Notes: generated from the letters alone by a model not told the origin. 10,422 bases of DNA from Rhizobiaceae bacterium (GCA_004299545.1 SCRB01000302.1:1-10422); one strand, 5' to 3'. Shown: positions 1 through 6,874, numbered from the stretch's first letter. Made by a program: numbers and translations.

Positions 1-717
1 ACCGGCGGGGGCACCGGCATCGGCGCGGCCTTGACCGAAGGCTTCGCTCGCCAGGGAGCCAAGGTGGCCTTTCTCGACATCGCCGCGGATGAAAGCAGCG
101 CGCTCGTCGGCCGCCTCGAACGGGACGTTGCGCACAAGCCGCTTTTCCTGCAAACGGACCTCAGGGATATCGCGGCACTCAGGAAAGCCGTCGCCACGGC
201 GGTGGAAGCGAACGGCCCGGTAACGGTGCTTGTCAATAACGCTGCACGTGACGACCGCCATGAGATCGAGGCGGTAGACGAGGCTTATTGGGAAGAGAAC
301 CAGTCGATCAACCTGCGTCACCAGTTCTTCGTGGTCCAGGCGGTCGTCCCTGGCATGAAGGAAGCGGGCGGTGGATCGATCGTCAATTTCACCTCGACCT
401 CCTTCATGATCAACAATGGCGACATGCCCTCCTATACCGCCGCCAAGGCAGGCGTCATCGGCCTCACCAAAGGGCTTGCCGGAAAGCTGGGCCAGCACCG
501 CATCCGCGTCAATGCGATCGCGCCCGGCTGGGTGATGACCGAAAGGCAGCGCCGCCTGTGGGTTACGAGGGAATCGCTTGCCGAAATGGTCGGCCGGCAA
601 TGCCTCAAGGAAGAGATCCAACCGGAAGACATGGTGGGGCCTTGCCTGTTCCTGGCATCGGACGCCGCACGCATGGTCACGGCCCAGGTGCTGATCGCCG
701 ACGGGGGGACGCTTTGA
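1..717 (+). CDS. SDR-family NAD(P)-dependent dehydrogenase, 5'-truncated; probable sugar (D-galactose) 1-dehydrogenase
   Basis: The reading frame is open from the first base and starts inside the cofactor motif TGGGTGIG, so only a few N-terminal residues are missing; 238 residues are present. This glycine-rich motif, VNNAA (about residues 78-82 of the visible part) and the catalytic set S132, Y145, K149 (SYTAAKAG) are those of a classical short-chain dehydrogenase, a cytosolic Rossmann-fold enzyme. The family does not fix the substrate. The gene overlaps dgoK by 4 bases and is followed by dgoA, so oxidation of D-galactose to galactonolactone at the head of the De Ley-Doudoroff route is the best guess. 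SDR-type galactose dehydrogenases are known in rhizobia. L-arabinose, L-fucose or another aldose remains possible. The SDR assignment is secure and the substrate is inferred. No promoter is visible because the start lies outside the window. Confidence 0.9.
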   Translation, partial: TGGGTGIGAALTEGFARQGAKVAFLDIAADESSALVGRLERDVAHKPLFLQTDLRDIAALRKAVATAVEANGPVTVLVNNAARDDRHEIEAVDEAYWEENQSINLRHQFFVVQAVVPGMKEAGGGSIVNFTSTSFMINNGDMPSYTAAKAGVIGLTKGLAGKLGQHRIRVNAIAPGWVMTERQRRLWVTRESLAEMVGRQCLKEEIQPEDMVGPCLFLASDAARMVTAQVLIADGGTL

Positions 718-1652
718 CCTCGGTTCCGGCCTTTGCGGCCGTCGATTGGGGAACATCGAGCTTCAGGCTGTGGCTGGTTTCAGATGACGGTGCCGTCGTA
801 GGGGAGCGGCGAAGCGGCGATGGCATGACCACGGCACGCGAAAAAGGATTTGCCGCAACGCTCGATGCTCATCTGGCGGCGCTCGATGCACCGGCCGGCT
901 TGCCGGCTGTGGTCTGTGGCATGGCCGGCGCGCGCCAGGGCTGGGTCGAGGCGAACTATCTCGACGTGCCCGCCTCGCTTGACGACATCGTGTCCAGGGC
1001 CGTCACCCCGCACGATACGGATCGCCGCGTCTTCATCCTGCCCGGCCTGGCGCAGCGCCTCAGGGAGCGCGCGGATGTCATCAGGGGGGAGGAAACGCAA
1101 CTCATGGGCGCAGCGAACAGGCCGGGGACCGACGCCGGCCTCTATTGCATGCCCGGCACGCATTCGAAATGGGTCCGTCTCGAAAACGGGAAAGTATCCG
1201 GCTTCTCGACCTTCATGACAGGAGAGCTTTTCGACCTGATCGCCCGCCGGTCGATCCTCGCCCACAGCGTCGGCGAAGCCGATACTGACCCGGACGCGCC
1301 GTCCTTTGCGGAAGCGGTCCGGACCGGGCATGACCAGGTGGAACGCCTGACGGGCAGCCTCTTTTCCATTCGCGGCAGCCAGCTTCTCTTCGGCGACCCG
1401 CCCGAAAGGGCGGCCGCCCGCCTTTCCGGCATGCTGATCGGAGCCGAACTTGCGGGGAGCGGTTGCAAAAACGGTACCATACCGATCCGCCTGATCGCAT
1501 CGGGCAAGCTTGCCGCGCTTTATCGTGCCGCCTTTGCCGCCCTTTCGGTCGCGGTCGAGGCAATCGACGCCGATGAGGCGGTGCGGCAGGGCCTGATCCG
1601 GGCCGCCCGTTCCCTCGGCCTCGCCGACGCCCGAAAAGGACAGCCCGCATGA
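714..1652 (+). CDS. dgoK: 2-dehydro-3-deoxygalactonokinase (KDGal kinase)
   Basis: Phosphorylates 2-dehydro-3-deoxy-D-galactonate with ATP to the 6-phosphate in the cytosolic De Ley-Doudoroff pathway. The 312-residue product is close to the roughly 290 residues usual for DgoK. It has the N-terminal nucleotide-binding motif AAVDWGTSSFRLWLV (about residues 8-22), the conserved GMAGARQGW segment, and MPGTHSKWV from residue 146. The frame stays open upstream to 288, but the family homology begins at the TTG at 714. That TTG overlaps the dehydrogenase stop (TTGA) and sits 5 bases after a run of six G (703-708) that can act as ribosome binding site. The TTG start and 4-base overlap suggest translational coupling, and its own stop overlaps dgoA in the same way. 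The neighbouring aldolase that would use its product supports the call. Confidence 0.93.
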   Translation: MTSVPAFAAVDWGTSSFRLWLVSDDGAVVGERRSGDGMTTAREKGFAATLDAHLAALDAPAGLPAVVCGMAGARQGWVEANYLDVPASLDDIVSRAVTPHDTDRRVFILPGLAQRLRERADVIRGEETQLMGAANRPGTDAGLYCMPGTHSKWVRLENGKVSGFSTFMTGELFDLIARRSILAHSVGEADTDPDAPSFAEAVRTGHDQVERLTGSLFSIRGSQLLFGDPPERAAARLSGMLIGAELAGSGCKNGTIPIRLIASGKLAALYRAAFAALSVAVEAIDADEAVRQGLIRAARSLGLADARKGQPA

Positions 1653-2293
1653 CTGCTCAAAAATGGCCGGCAATGCGGCGTTCGCTGGTTGCCATCCTGC
1701 GCGGAATCAAGCCGGACGAAATCCTTCCGGCATTGGATGTCCTGATCGAGGCAGGCTTTACGGCGATTGAGGTTCCGCTCAACTCGCCTGATCCGTTCCG
1801 CTCCATCGAACAGGCGGCGGGCAAGGTCCCCGAGGGCTGCCTAATCGGGGCTGGCACCGTGCTGAGCGTCAAGGATGTGGATCGGCTGAACGATGCCGGA
1901 GGACGCCTGCTCGTCAGCCCGAACGTCGTTCCCGCCGTCATAGAGAAGGCCGGCCGATACGGCATGGTTTCAATGCCTGGCGTGATGACGCCGACCGAAG
2001 CCTTCACGGCGCTCGATGCCGGTGCGTCCGCGCTCAAATTCTTTCCCACCAGCGTCCTCGGCGCGAAGGGTGTCGCCGCGATCAAGGCGGTGTTGCCGGC
2101 CGGTACGGAAACCGGAGCCGTCGGCGGCGTCTCCGAACAGAATTTCGCGGAATATGCGGCGATCGGCGTCCGGATCTTCGGCCTCGGCTCCAGCCTCTAC
2201 AAGCCGGGAATGACACCTGCGGAAATTGGCATTCGTGCCCGCGCTGCCGTGGAGGCCTATGACCGTCTCTGCGGAGACGCGAAGTCCCCGTAG
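1649..2293 (+). CDS. dgoA: 2-dehydro-3-deoxy-6-phosphogalactonate aldolase (KDPGal aldolase)
   Basis: Class I aldolase that splits 2-dehydro-3-deoxy-6-phosphogalactonate into pyruvate and D-glyceraldehyde-3-phosphate, the last step of oxidative galactose breakdown. The 214 residues match the KDPG/KDPGal family length. Visible active-site elements are LRGI with R18, the acid/base Glu in AIEVPLNSP (E41), GAGTVL (about 67-72), and the Schiff-base lysine K130 in ALKFFPTS. FGLGSSLYKPG near the end is the phosphate-binding region. The PLNSP stretch after the Glu favours KDPGal over KDPG aldolase, which agrees with dgoK next door. The ATG overlaps the dgoK stop by 4 bases, with AAGGA (1636-1640) 8 bases upstream. 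It is probably the last gene of this operon, since a 136-base gap follows. Confidence 0.93.
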   Translation: MTAQKWPAMRRSLVAILRGIKPDEILPALDVLIEAGFTAIEVPLNSPDPFRSIEQAAGKVPEGCLIGAGTVLSVKDVDRLNDAGGRLLVSPNVVPAVIEKAGRYGMVSMPGVMTPTEAFTALDAGASALKFFPTSVLGAKGVAAIKAVLPAGTETGAVGGVSEQNFAEYAAIGVRIFGLGSSLYKPGMTPAEIGIRARAAVEAYDRLCGDAKSP

Positions 2294-2329
2294 CCGAAAA
2301 CGGCAAGCAAGCCCACAAGCCCCAGGCAA

Positions 2330-2344
2330 CCGGAAATGTTCCGG
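2330..2344. repeat. Short inverted repeat in the dgoA-DUF3309 gap
   Basis: CCGGAA (2330-2335) and TTCCGG (2339-2344) form a perfect 6-bp palindrome around ATG, 37 bases after the dgoA stop. No T-tract follows, so it is not a convincing intrinsic terminator. It may be a weak operon-end hairpin, an operator or chance. The rest of the 136-base gap shows only the ribosome binding site of the next gene. Confidence 0.35.
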
Positions 2345-2429
2345 AACAGGCGACCGTCTCGGGCGTTCTTCTCCGCATGGCGGATGCCCCGCCACGAACG
2401 ATGCTTCTCAAACGGAGGGGGAAGACGCG

Positions 2430-2594
2430 ATGAGTTTGGGCACAATCCTTATCATCATCCTCATACTGATCCTGCTCGGGGGCTTCAGCGGGCTCGGAGG
2501 CGGGCTGTTCTACGGCACCGGCTATTTTGGCGGCAGCGGCCTCGGACTGGTCCTGATCATCGTGATCATACTGGTCCTGCTCGGACGCATATAA
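2430..2594 (+). CDS. DUF3309-type small hydrophobic membrane peptide
   Basis: A 54-residue peptide starting MSLGTILIIILILILLGG and ending VLIIVIILVLLGRI. Two very hydrophobic segments (about residues 4-17 and 39-52) flank a glycine-rich middle (GGFSGLGGGLFYGTGYFGG). This layout is typical of the DUF3309 family, roughly 50-residue proteins common in rhizobia and other proteobacteria and of unknown function, probably sitting in the inner membrane. The ATG at 2430 is preceded by a strong site, GGAGGGG (2414-2420), at 9 bases spacing. The same frame is open from 2226, but the upstream part overlaps dgoA and lacks hydrophobic character, so the short start is right. It stands alone: neither neighbour is close enough to imply one operon. 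Confidence 0.82.
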   Translation: MSLGTILIIILILILLGGFSGLGGGLFYGTGYFGGSGLGLVLIIVIILVLLGRI

Positions 2595-2613
2595 GCGTCT
2601 AAGCGTCGAAACA

Positions 2614-2635
2614 CCGAAGCCGATATTCTTCGGCT
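2614..2635. repeat. Overlapping hairpin arms after the DUF3309 gene
   Basis: CCGAAG (2614-2619) pairs with CTTCGG (2628-2633), and alternatively AGCCGA (2618-2623) with TCGGCT (2630-2635). It lies 20 bases after the small gene's stop, where a transcript end would be expected. It has no U-tract, so a role as terminator is only possible. Just upstream, AAGCGTC occurs twice (2593-2599, 2601-2607). Confidence 0.35.
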
Positions 2636-2710
2636 CCCGCCACCACGCGCCGGCATTCCCGCAAACGGAATGTGCCGATCCCAAGCTCTGAGCCGCTGCT
2701 TTTCGTGCCC

Positions 2711-2732
2711 GTTCGGGGTATGAACCCCGAAC
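2711..2732. promoter_or_regulatory. Strong perfect hairpin directly before the MFS start codon
   Basis: GTTCGGGGT (2711-2719) and ACCCCGAAC (2724-2732) are perfect 9-bp complementary arms around ATGA, ending 13 bases before the ATG at 2746. The space where a Shine-Dalgarno should lie is occupied by the 3' arm and purine-poor sequence, so the element could limit translation of the transporter or serve as a repressor operator at DNA level. It lacks a following T-run, so a terminator is unlikely. The structure is seen directly; its role is inferred. Confidence 0.55.
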
Positions 2733-2745
2733 ACATGCGCGAATC

Positions 2746-3978
2746 ATGACCGAAGCCTCCGCTGCGACAACCGAAGACAACGGCATATGGCGAAACCCTT
2801 CGTTCCGCCACTTCGCCTCTTCGCGCGTCCTCTCGGCGGCCGCCTTTCAGGCGACCAGTGTCAGCGTCGGCTGGCTTCTCTACGACCGGACGCACAACGC
2901 CTTTGATCTCGGGCTTGTCGGCCTGTGCCAGTTCTTGCCGATGATGGTGCTGACCTTTCTCGTCGGCCATGTCGCGGACCGGTTCGACCGCCGCCGTATC
3001 GGGCTGATCTGCCAGATCGTCGAGGCAGCCGTTCTCCTGCTGGTGGCCGCCGGCGTCTGGATGGGTTGGCTTACGGTCGGAGAAATATTTATCGCCGTAG
3101 CCTTTCTGGGAGCCGCTCAGGCTTTCGAAAGGCCGACCATGGCGGCGCTCCTTCCCTCCGCCGTTTCCACGACCGTCCTGCCGCAGGCTATCGCCGGCTC
3201 ATCCTCCGTCGGGCAGACGGCGATGATCGTCGGCCCCTCGCTCGGCGGGCTGCTCTACGGTTTGGCCCCGGTCACGCCTTTCCTGTTCGCAGCCTTCTGT
3301 TTTGCGGCAGCCAGCCTCAACGTCGTCCGGATCCGGATCGTGGAGGTGCCGGCCCGGCGCGAACCGGTAAGCCTGAAATCCGTCTTTGCCGGCGTCTCCT
3401 TCATCTGGAGCCGGCCGATCATGCTCGGCACGATCTCGCTTGATCTTTTCGCAGTGCTGCTCGGCGGCGCCACCGCCCTGCTGCCGATCTACGCGCGCGA
3501 TATCCTACATGCCGGCCCCTGGGGGCTTGGCCTGCTGCGCAGCGCTCCTGCTGTCGGCGCGCTCATGATGTCGCTCGTTCTCACCCGCTCCCCCCTCAGC
3601 CGCAAGGTCGGGATGAAGATGTTCTATGCGGTCGCCGTCTTCGGATTGGGAACGCTGGTCTTCGCCCTGTCGACGAGCATCATCCTTTCGGTGGTGTCCC
3701 TGTTCGTCATCGGCGCCGCCGACAACGTCAGCGTCGTTGTCCGCAGTTCTCTCGTGCAACTCCTGACGCCGGACCCGATGCGCGGCCGCGTGAATGCCGT
3801 CAACTCGCTGTTCATCGGCACGTCGAACCAGTTGGGAGAATTCGAATCGGGCACGCTGGCCGGCTTTTTGGGCGCCGTTCCCGCCGCCGTGATCGGCGGT
3901 GCGGGAACGATCCTTGTCGTCCTGGTCTGGATGAGACTGTTTCCTGCCCTCAGGGACGCTGATCGCTTCGCATCGTGA
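2746..3978 (+). CDS. Major facilitator superfamily transporter, EntS/MFS_3-like exporter
   Basis: An inner-membrane protein of 410 residues with about 12 hydrophobic segments. The loop after TM2 holds the MFS signature GHVADRFDRRR (residues 74-84), and the N-terminal NPSFRHFASSRVLSAAAFQ is typical of the EntS/MFS_3 branch, which contains the enterobactin exporter and many putative drug or siderophore exporters. A proton-driven efflux role follows from the family; the substrate cannot be read from the sequence. ATG 2746 is chosen because the family N-terminus starts just after it, although it has no clear Shine-Dalgarno and a 9-bp hairpin precedes it. The gene is monocistronic: a 151-base gap upstream and a convergent gene 28 bases downstream. 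Its nearness to a putative iron operon (from 4812) is suggestive of siderophore export but not evidence for it. Confidence 0.88.
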   Translation: MTEASAATTEDNGIWRNPSFRHFASSRVLSAAAFQATSVSVGWLLYDRTHNAFDLGLVGLCQFLPMMVLTFLVGHVADRFDRRRIGLICQIVEAAVLLLVAAGVWMGWLTVGEIFIAVAFLGAAQAFERPTMAALLPSAVSTTVLPQAIAGSSSVGQTAMIVGPSLGGLLYGLAPVTPFLFAAFCFAAASLNVVRIRIVEVPARREPVSLKSVFAGVSFIWSRPIMLGTISLDLFAVLLGGATALLPIYARDILHAGPWGLGLLRSAPAVGALMMSLVLTRSPLSRKVGMKMFYAVAVFGLGTLVFALSTSIILSVVSLFVIGAADNVSVVVRSSLVQLLTPDPMRGRVNAVNSLFIGTSNQLGEFESGTLAGFLGAVPAAVIGGAGTILVVLVWMRLFPALRDADRFAS

Positions 3979-4006
3979 GGGGGACCGGCCTTGCAATTCC
4001 CTCGGC

Positions 4007-4414
4007 CTATTCGGCCGGGGCGCCGAGTCCCTGCGGAGAGGCGGAACGGCCTTCAACGCTCCATGCCCCCGCGCCGGCGACCGCGAAAAAGAGGAAAAGG
4101 AAGCAGAAGAGCACGGCGGGATCGCCGCCATTGTTGACCGGGAAGAAATCGCGCGGGGCATGCGCCATCCAATAGGCAACGGCCATTTCACCCGACAAGA
4201 TGAACGCCACGACACGGGTCCTGAAGCCGATCAGGACGAGCAGGCCGCCGAATGTCTCCAGGACCGCCGCCAGACCGAACAGCGAGAAAAGCGCCGGCGT
4301 CCCATGCGCGGAGACCGGAAAGCCTAGTAGTTTCTGCGTCCCGTGCTCGATGAAAAGCAGCGCCGTAACAATGCGCAAAACGCCAAGGGCATGAAACGTA
4401 TCGACAAATCGCAA
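4007..4414 (-). CDS. DoxX-family membrane protein
   Basis: A 135-residue protein with four predicted membrane helices (about residues 10-30, 42-63, 67-83 and 99-118). The motif FIEHGTQKLLGFP at the end of TM1 is the conserved HGxQKL region of the DoxX family; LETFGGLLVLIGFRTRVVA and the MAHAPRDFFPVNNGG loop also fit. DoxX-like proteins are small inner-membrane proteins, sometimes tied to thiosulfate:quinone oxidoreductase or thiol/oxidative stress responses; the role of this one is unknown. The start is TTG at 4414, supported by AGGAGA on the - strand (4422-4427) 7 bases upstream. The gene converges with the MFS gene and diverges from the putative iron operon, so the 397-base gap at 4415-4811 must hold both promoters. 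The Ala/Gly/Pro-rich C-terminal tail is not membrane-embedded. Confidence 0.88.
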   Translation of the reverse strand: MRFVDTFHALGVLRIVTALLFIEHGTQKLLGFPVSAHGTPALFSLFGLAAVLETFGGLLVLIGFRTRVVAFILSGEMAVAYWMAHAPRDFFPVNNGGDPAVLFCFLFLFFAVAGAGAWSVEGRSASPQGLGAPAE

Positions 4415-4516
4415 CTGAAAATCTCCTGTATCTTATTGTCCCGTGCCCTTAATGGCCTCCCATCGATGGCAAAGATACGACCGGGAAGCCCCAAAGCGTG
4501 GAGATCCGGACAAAGC

Positions 4517-4558
4517 TTTGTGAACATGAGACAATCCGTGGTCAAGTATTTGTGAACA
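4517..4558. repeat. Perfect 10-bp direct repeat, 32-base period
   Basis: TTTGTGAACA occurs at 4517-4526 and again at 4549-4558. The 32-base period is close to three helical turns, so both copies face the same side of the DNA, as tandem operator sites often do. It lies 103-144 bases upstream of the DoxX start and about 250 bases upstream of the exported-protein gene. No known regulator was recognised; chance is possible. Confidence 0.45.
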
Positions 4559-4644
4559 GGGTTCGGATCGGCCGCTTCCGGCGTGGCCCATCCGGCTCGC
4601 GCAAATGCCTTAAAGGGCCTCGAGCAGCACCGCGCTTCCGTGAC

Positions 4645-4661
4645 TTTGGAAATATTCCAAA
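4645..4661. promoter_or_regulatory. Perfect 17-bp palindrome TTTGGAA-N3-TTCCAAA, Irr-box-like
   Basis: The arms TTTGGAA (4645-4651) and TTCCAAA (4655-4661) are perfectly complementary around ATA. Size and layout equal the Irr/ICE pattern as I recall it (TTTAGAA-N3-TTCTAAA), with one symmetric change in each arm. Its centre lies 39 bases upstream of the centre of the better match at 4684-4700. It could be a second Irr site or the operator of another regulator. Confidence 0.5.
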
Positions 4662-4683
4662 ATATACCTTTTAGTCTTTCTAA

Positions 4684-4700
4684 TTTATAATCGTTCTAAA
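4684..4700. promoter_or_regulatory. Putative Irr box (iron control element)
   Basis: TTTATAA-TCG-TTCTAAA matches TTTAGAA-N3-TTCTAAA, the Irr/ICE pattern of alphaproteobacteria as I recall it, at 13 of 14 defined positions. Irr is a Fur-family regulator that senses iron through haem status and can repress or activate. Another TTCTAA half-site lies at 4678-4683, 16 bases before the TTCTAA of this box. The site is 111 bases upstream of the ATG at 4812. A TATAAT at 4686-4691 lies within it, so Irr binding might block polymerase; if the promoter is further downstream the site would be in an activator position. Functional identity is inferred. Confidence 0.62.
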
Positions 4701-4760
4701 CAAATATTTTTTCAAAAGAATGAATTGAGATGGCAGTACACTTGCAGTAATCGAAGATCT

Positions 4761-4779
4761 GGCGCGCAGGAAGCGCGCC
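4761..4779 (+). promoter_or_regulatory. GC-rich leader hairpin with AGGAA loop
   Basis: GGCGCGC (4761-4767) and GCGCGCC (4773-4779) form a perfect 7-bp stem around the loop AGGAA, ending 32 bases before the ATG at 4812. It lies in the presumed 5' untranslated leader and is not followed by a U-tract, so it is more likely an mRNA-stabilising or translation-modulating structure than a terminator. The actual ribosome binding site is GAGGGA at 4798-4803. Confidence 0.5.
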
Positions 4780-4811
4780 GCGTCCGGACCGGGTTTTGAG
4801 GGAAGCAGTCG

Positions 4812-6872
4812 ATGCCGCGTTGGTTGATATCGTGCCTTATGTCCAGCGTCGCCGTCCTGGCGATGAGTGGGGTCGCCTATGCGGGCGGACAGCCCGCCAC
4901 CCAACAGGCTGCCGCCCAACAGCCTTCGGTGAAAGTGCTCGACAAAACATTCGATGTCGGAGCCGGCATGTTCGCCTATACCGAATACGAGCTTTCCGGC
5001 GAGCCGCTGGCGGAGGGCCTGGGCCTCGATCTCGACGTGCTCGACGCCGATCAGGCCGACAAGCCGACGCCTTTTGATTTCGCCGCCGGAATCGATTCCT
5101 ACGAATATTCGGAAGAGGCGATGTATGCCGTGAATTACCAGTCCCGTCTCGGGCCGCATATCGTCAACGGGCCCGTCAACGCCAAGCGCGGCGGGACGCT
5201 GGAAGCACTTGGCAAGCGTTTCATCGCGCTTGCCAAATCCGTCGGCTACGCGCCCGACGAACTGCCGCAGAACATTTATCCGATCACTTTCCCGCTCGAT
5301 AAGGGCGTGCCGGAATTCGGTCAGGCGGTCGATGTAACGCCCGTTTCCTCGTCGGATGCGACGATCGTGACCCACAAGGGCGAGAGCGAAAAGATCAAGG
5401 CGGTCACGCCCGCCTATTTTCGCGACTACAAGACCCTTGCCTGGCGTACCGACGGCATGGACGACAATTTCACGCCGGAAGCCGCGGGCGGTGAACTCCT
5501 GAAGGACACGATGTGGGCGCAGGATTTCCTCGGCGGCATGCACGAGACGACGACCGACAAGGAGGTCGACGCGATCGCCTCGGCCGACATGGACCACGAC
5601 GGCAAGCACTCGCTCGGCAAGGCTTCGGTCGACGGCATCAACGGCATGATCCTGACCGAGATCACCTGGGACAAGCTTCTGACGCTCCGCAACCGTTTCG
5701 GCTATGACGGCAAGGCGCTGGGCGCGCCGATCGGCCCGGACTACGACGCCGCGAAGCATCCCGTCTGGTTCCCGAACAAGGTTGCCGTCACGCTCGACCA
5801 GAAGAACGGCGTCAATGCGCTCGGCGCCCTCAAGGTAACGGATGGCGGCTCCTCGCTGCGCGGCACATGGATGATGCTCTGGCCGCTCGCCGAAGCCTAT
5901 GGCTATATGGACCAGCGCACCGCCAACACGAACGCGAACAAGGCCTTCCTGGCCGTGTTCGACGGCGATCCCTTCCCGGCGGCGCCGGCCGCGAACCGCG
6001 GCACCGATCCGTCCAAATATGTCAAGGCGGACGACCCCTTCTCCCTGGTGGAGGAGCTTTCGGGCATGGTCCTGCAAAACCTTGCCACCCTGCATTTCAA
6101 CAAGGAGGCTGGCACGCTTGTCGATAGCTGGGCAGACGGGAAGCAAGGCAACACAGTCACCGCCTTCGATGCCGCCTATACGCTCGTTGCGCTCGACGTT
6201 TTCGAGCGCGCCGTCGACGCGCTTCCCGTCGGCTACGCGTCGGCCTCGAGCGGCAAGCCGCTCGGCACGGCTGAGGGCAAACAGGCGCTCGACCTGTTGA
6301 AGACGGAAGCCGACTTCATCGTCGATAAGCTGGTCGGGTCCGATGGTCTCGTCGCCGACAGCTACACGATCGGCGAAGGTGCCTCGGCGAAACATTCCCT
6401 CGACACGCAATTCGCCGTCATCCGGGGCCTGTCGGCCGCCTTCATCGCCACCGGCAACGAGAAATACCGTATGGCCGCCCGCAAGGTCTACGACGCGGTG
6501 GATGCGCATATGGTCGACAAGGCTTCCGGCCTCTTCGATCCGACGCCCGGCAAGCCTTTCGAGGTAACACCCTGGACGATGGGCGCTGTCAGCGGCGGCT
6601 TGCGCGAACTTCTGGAAAACCTGCACAACAAGGAAAACGAGAAAGATCCGGCGCTCGACCGCGCGGCACTCGCCAAGCGCTATACGACCTGGTTCCACGT
6701 CGTGAGCCGCGGCGTCCAGCTTGCCGAATGGCTGAACGACACGGGCGAGCATCTGGTTGATGGCGACAAGACCGGCGACATCAACCAGAACGGCATAAAG
6801 AGCGTCACATTCGCCGGTGGTAAATATGGTACCGCCCAGGTCATGGCCTCGCGCGCGGAAGTGACGCCGTAA
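4812..6872 (+). CDS. Exported protein of unknown function, first gene of a putative iron-uptake operon
   Basis: A 686-residue protein with a clear Sec signal peptide (MPRWLISCLMSSVAVLAMSGVAYA, cut likely after A24), hence periplasmic. The only cysteine (C8) is in the signal, so there are no c-haems or disulfides. I do not recognise the N-terminal half (about 40-400). The region from about 430 to 640 (AFDAAYTLVALDVFERAV; SLDTQFAVIRGLSAAFIATGNEKYRMAARKVYDAV) has helix pairs resembling the (alpha/alpha)6 barrels of glycosidase/epimerase-like and YyaL-type proteins. Two stretches resemble Ca loops: DMDHDGKHSLGK (259-270, lacking Glu at position 12) and DINQNG (656-661). The ATG at 4812 has GAGGGA 8 bases upstream. 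Two bases separate its stop from the next possible start, a multiheme cytochrome followed by an FTR1 permease. A role in periplasmic metal binding or delivery is inference from context only. Confidence 0.85.
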   Translation: MPRWLISCLMSSVAVLAMSGVAYAGGQPATQQAAAQQPSVKVLDKTFDVGAGMFAYTEYELSGEPLAEGLGLDLDVLDADQADKPTPFDFAAGIDSYEYSEEAMYAVNYQSRLGPHIVNGPVNAKRGGTLEALGKRFIALAKSVGYAPDELPQNIYPITFPLDKGVPEFGQAVDVTPVSSSDATIVTHKGESEKIKAVTPAYFRDYKTLAWRTDGMDDNFTPEAAGGELLKDTMWAQDFLGGMHETTTDKEVDAIASADMDHDGKHSLGKASVDGINGMILTEITWDKLLTLRNRFGYDGKALGAPIGPDYDAAKHPVWFPNKVAVTLDQKNGVNALGALKVTDGGSSLRGTWMMLWPLAEAYGYMDQRTANTNANKAFLAVFDGDPFPAAPAANRGTDPSKYVKADDPFSLVEELSGMVLQNLATLHFNKEAGTLVDSWADGKQGNTVTAFDAAYTLVALDVFERAVDALPVGYASASSGKPLGTAEGKQALDLLKTEADFIVDKLVGSDGLVADSYTIGEGASAKHSLDTQFAVIRGLSAAFIATGNEKYRMAARKVYDAVDAHMVDKASGLFDPTPGKPFEVTPWTMGAVSGGLRELLENLHNKENEKDPALDRAALAKRYTTWFHVVSRGVQLAEWLNDTGEHLVDGDKTGDINQNGIKSVTFAGGKYGTAQVMASRAEVTP

Positions 6873-6874
6873 GC

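Larger units (their letters stand above)
4415..4811. other. 397-base divergent intergenic region with an AT-rich core
   Basis: This gap separates the divergent DoxX and exported-protein genes. About 4640-4760 is markedly richer in A and T than the rest of the window, as expected for a promoter zone. It contains a direct repeat (4517-4526 and 4549-4558), a palindrome CCATCGATGG (4460-4469), two iron-box-like palindromes (4645-4661 and 4684-4700) and a leader hairpin (4761-4779). A TATAAT hexamer (4686-4691) overlaps the second palindrome without a good -35. TTGAGA (4725-4730) could be a -35 but lacks a good -10. I find no convincing open reading frame. Confidence 0.7.

Noticed and set aside
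288..713. Upstream extension of the dgoK frame
   Set aside because: It overlaps the dehydrogenase in another frame, has no DgoK homology, and family similarity begins right after TTG 714.
4003..4017. CGGCC-TATTC-GGCCG hairpin between MFS and DoxX as bidirectional terminator
   Set aside because: Only a 5-bp stem, without T-tracts on either side, and partly inside the DoxX coding end.
4460..4469. CCATCGATGG palindrome as an operator
   Set aside because: A 10-bp palindrome alone is common by chance and matches no motif I know.
4761..4790. Leader hairpin as intrinsic terminator
   Set aside because: No T-tract follows the stem, and it lies just before a well-supported start codon with its own ribosome site.
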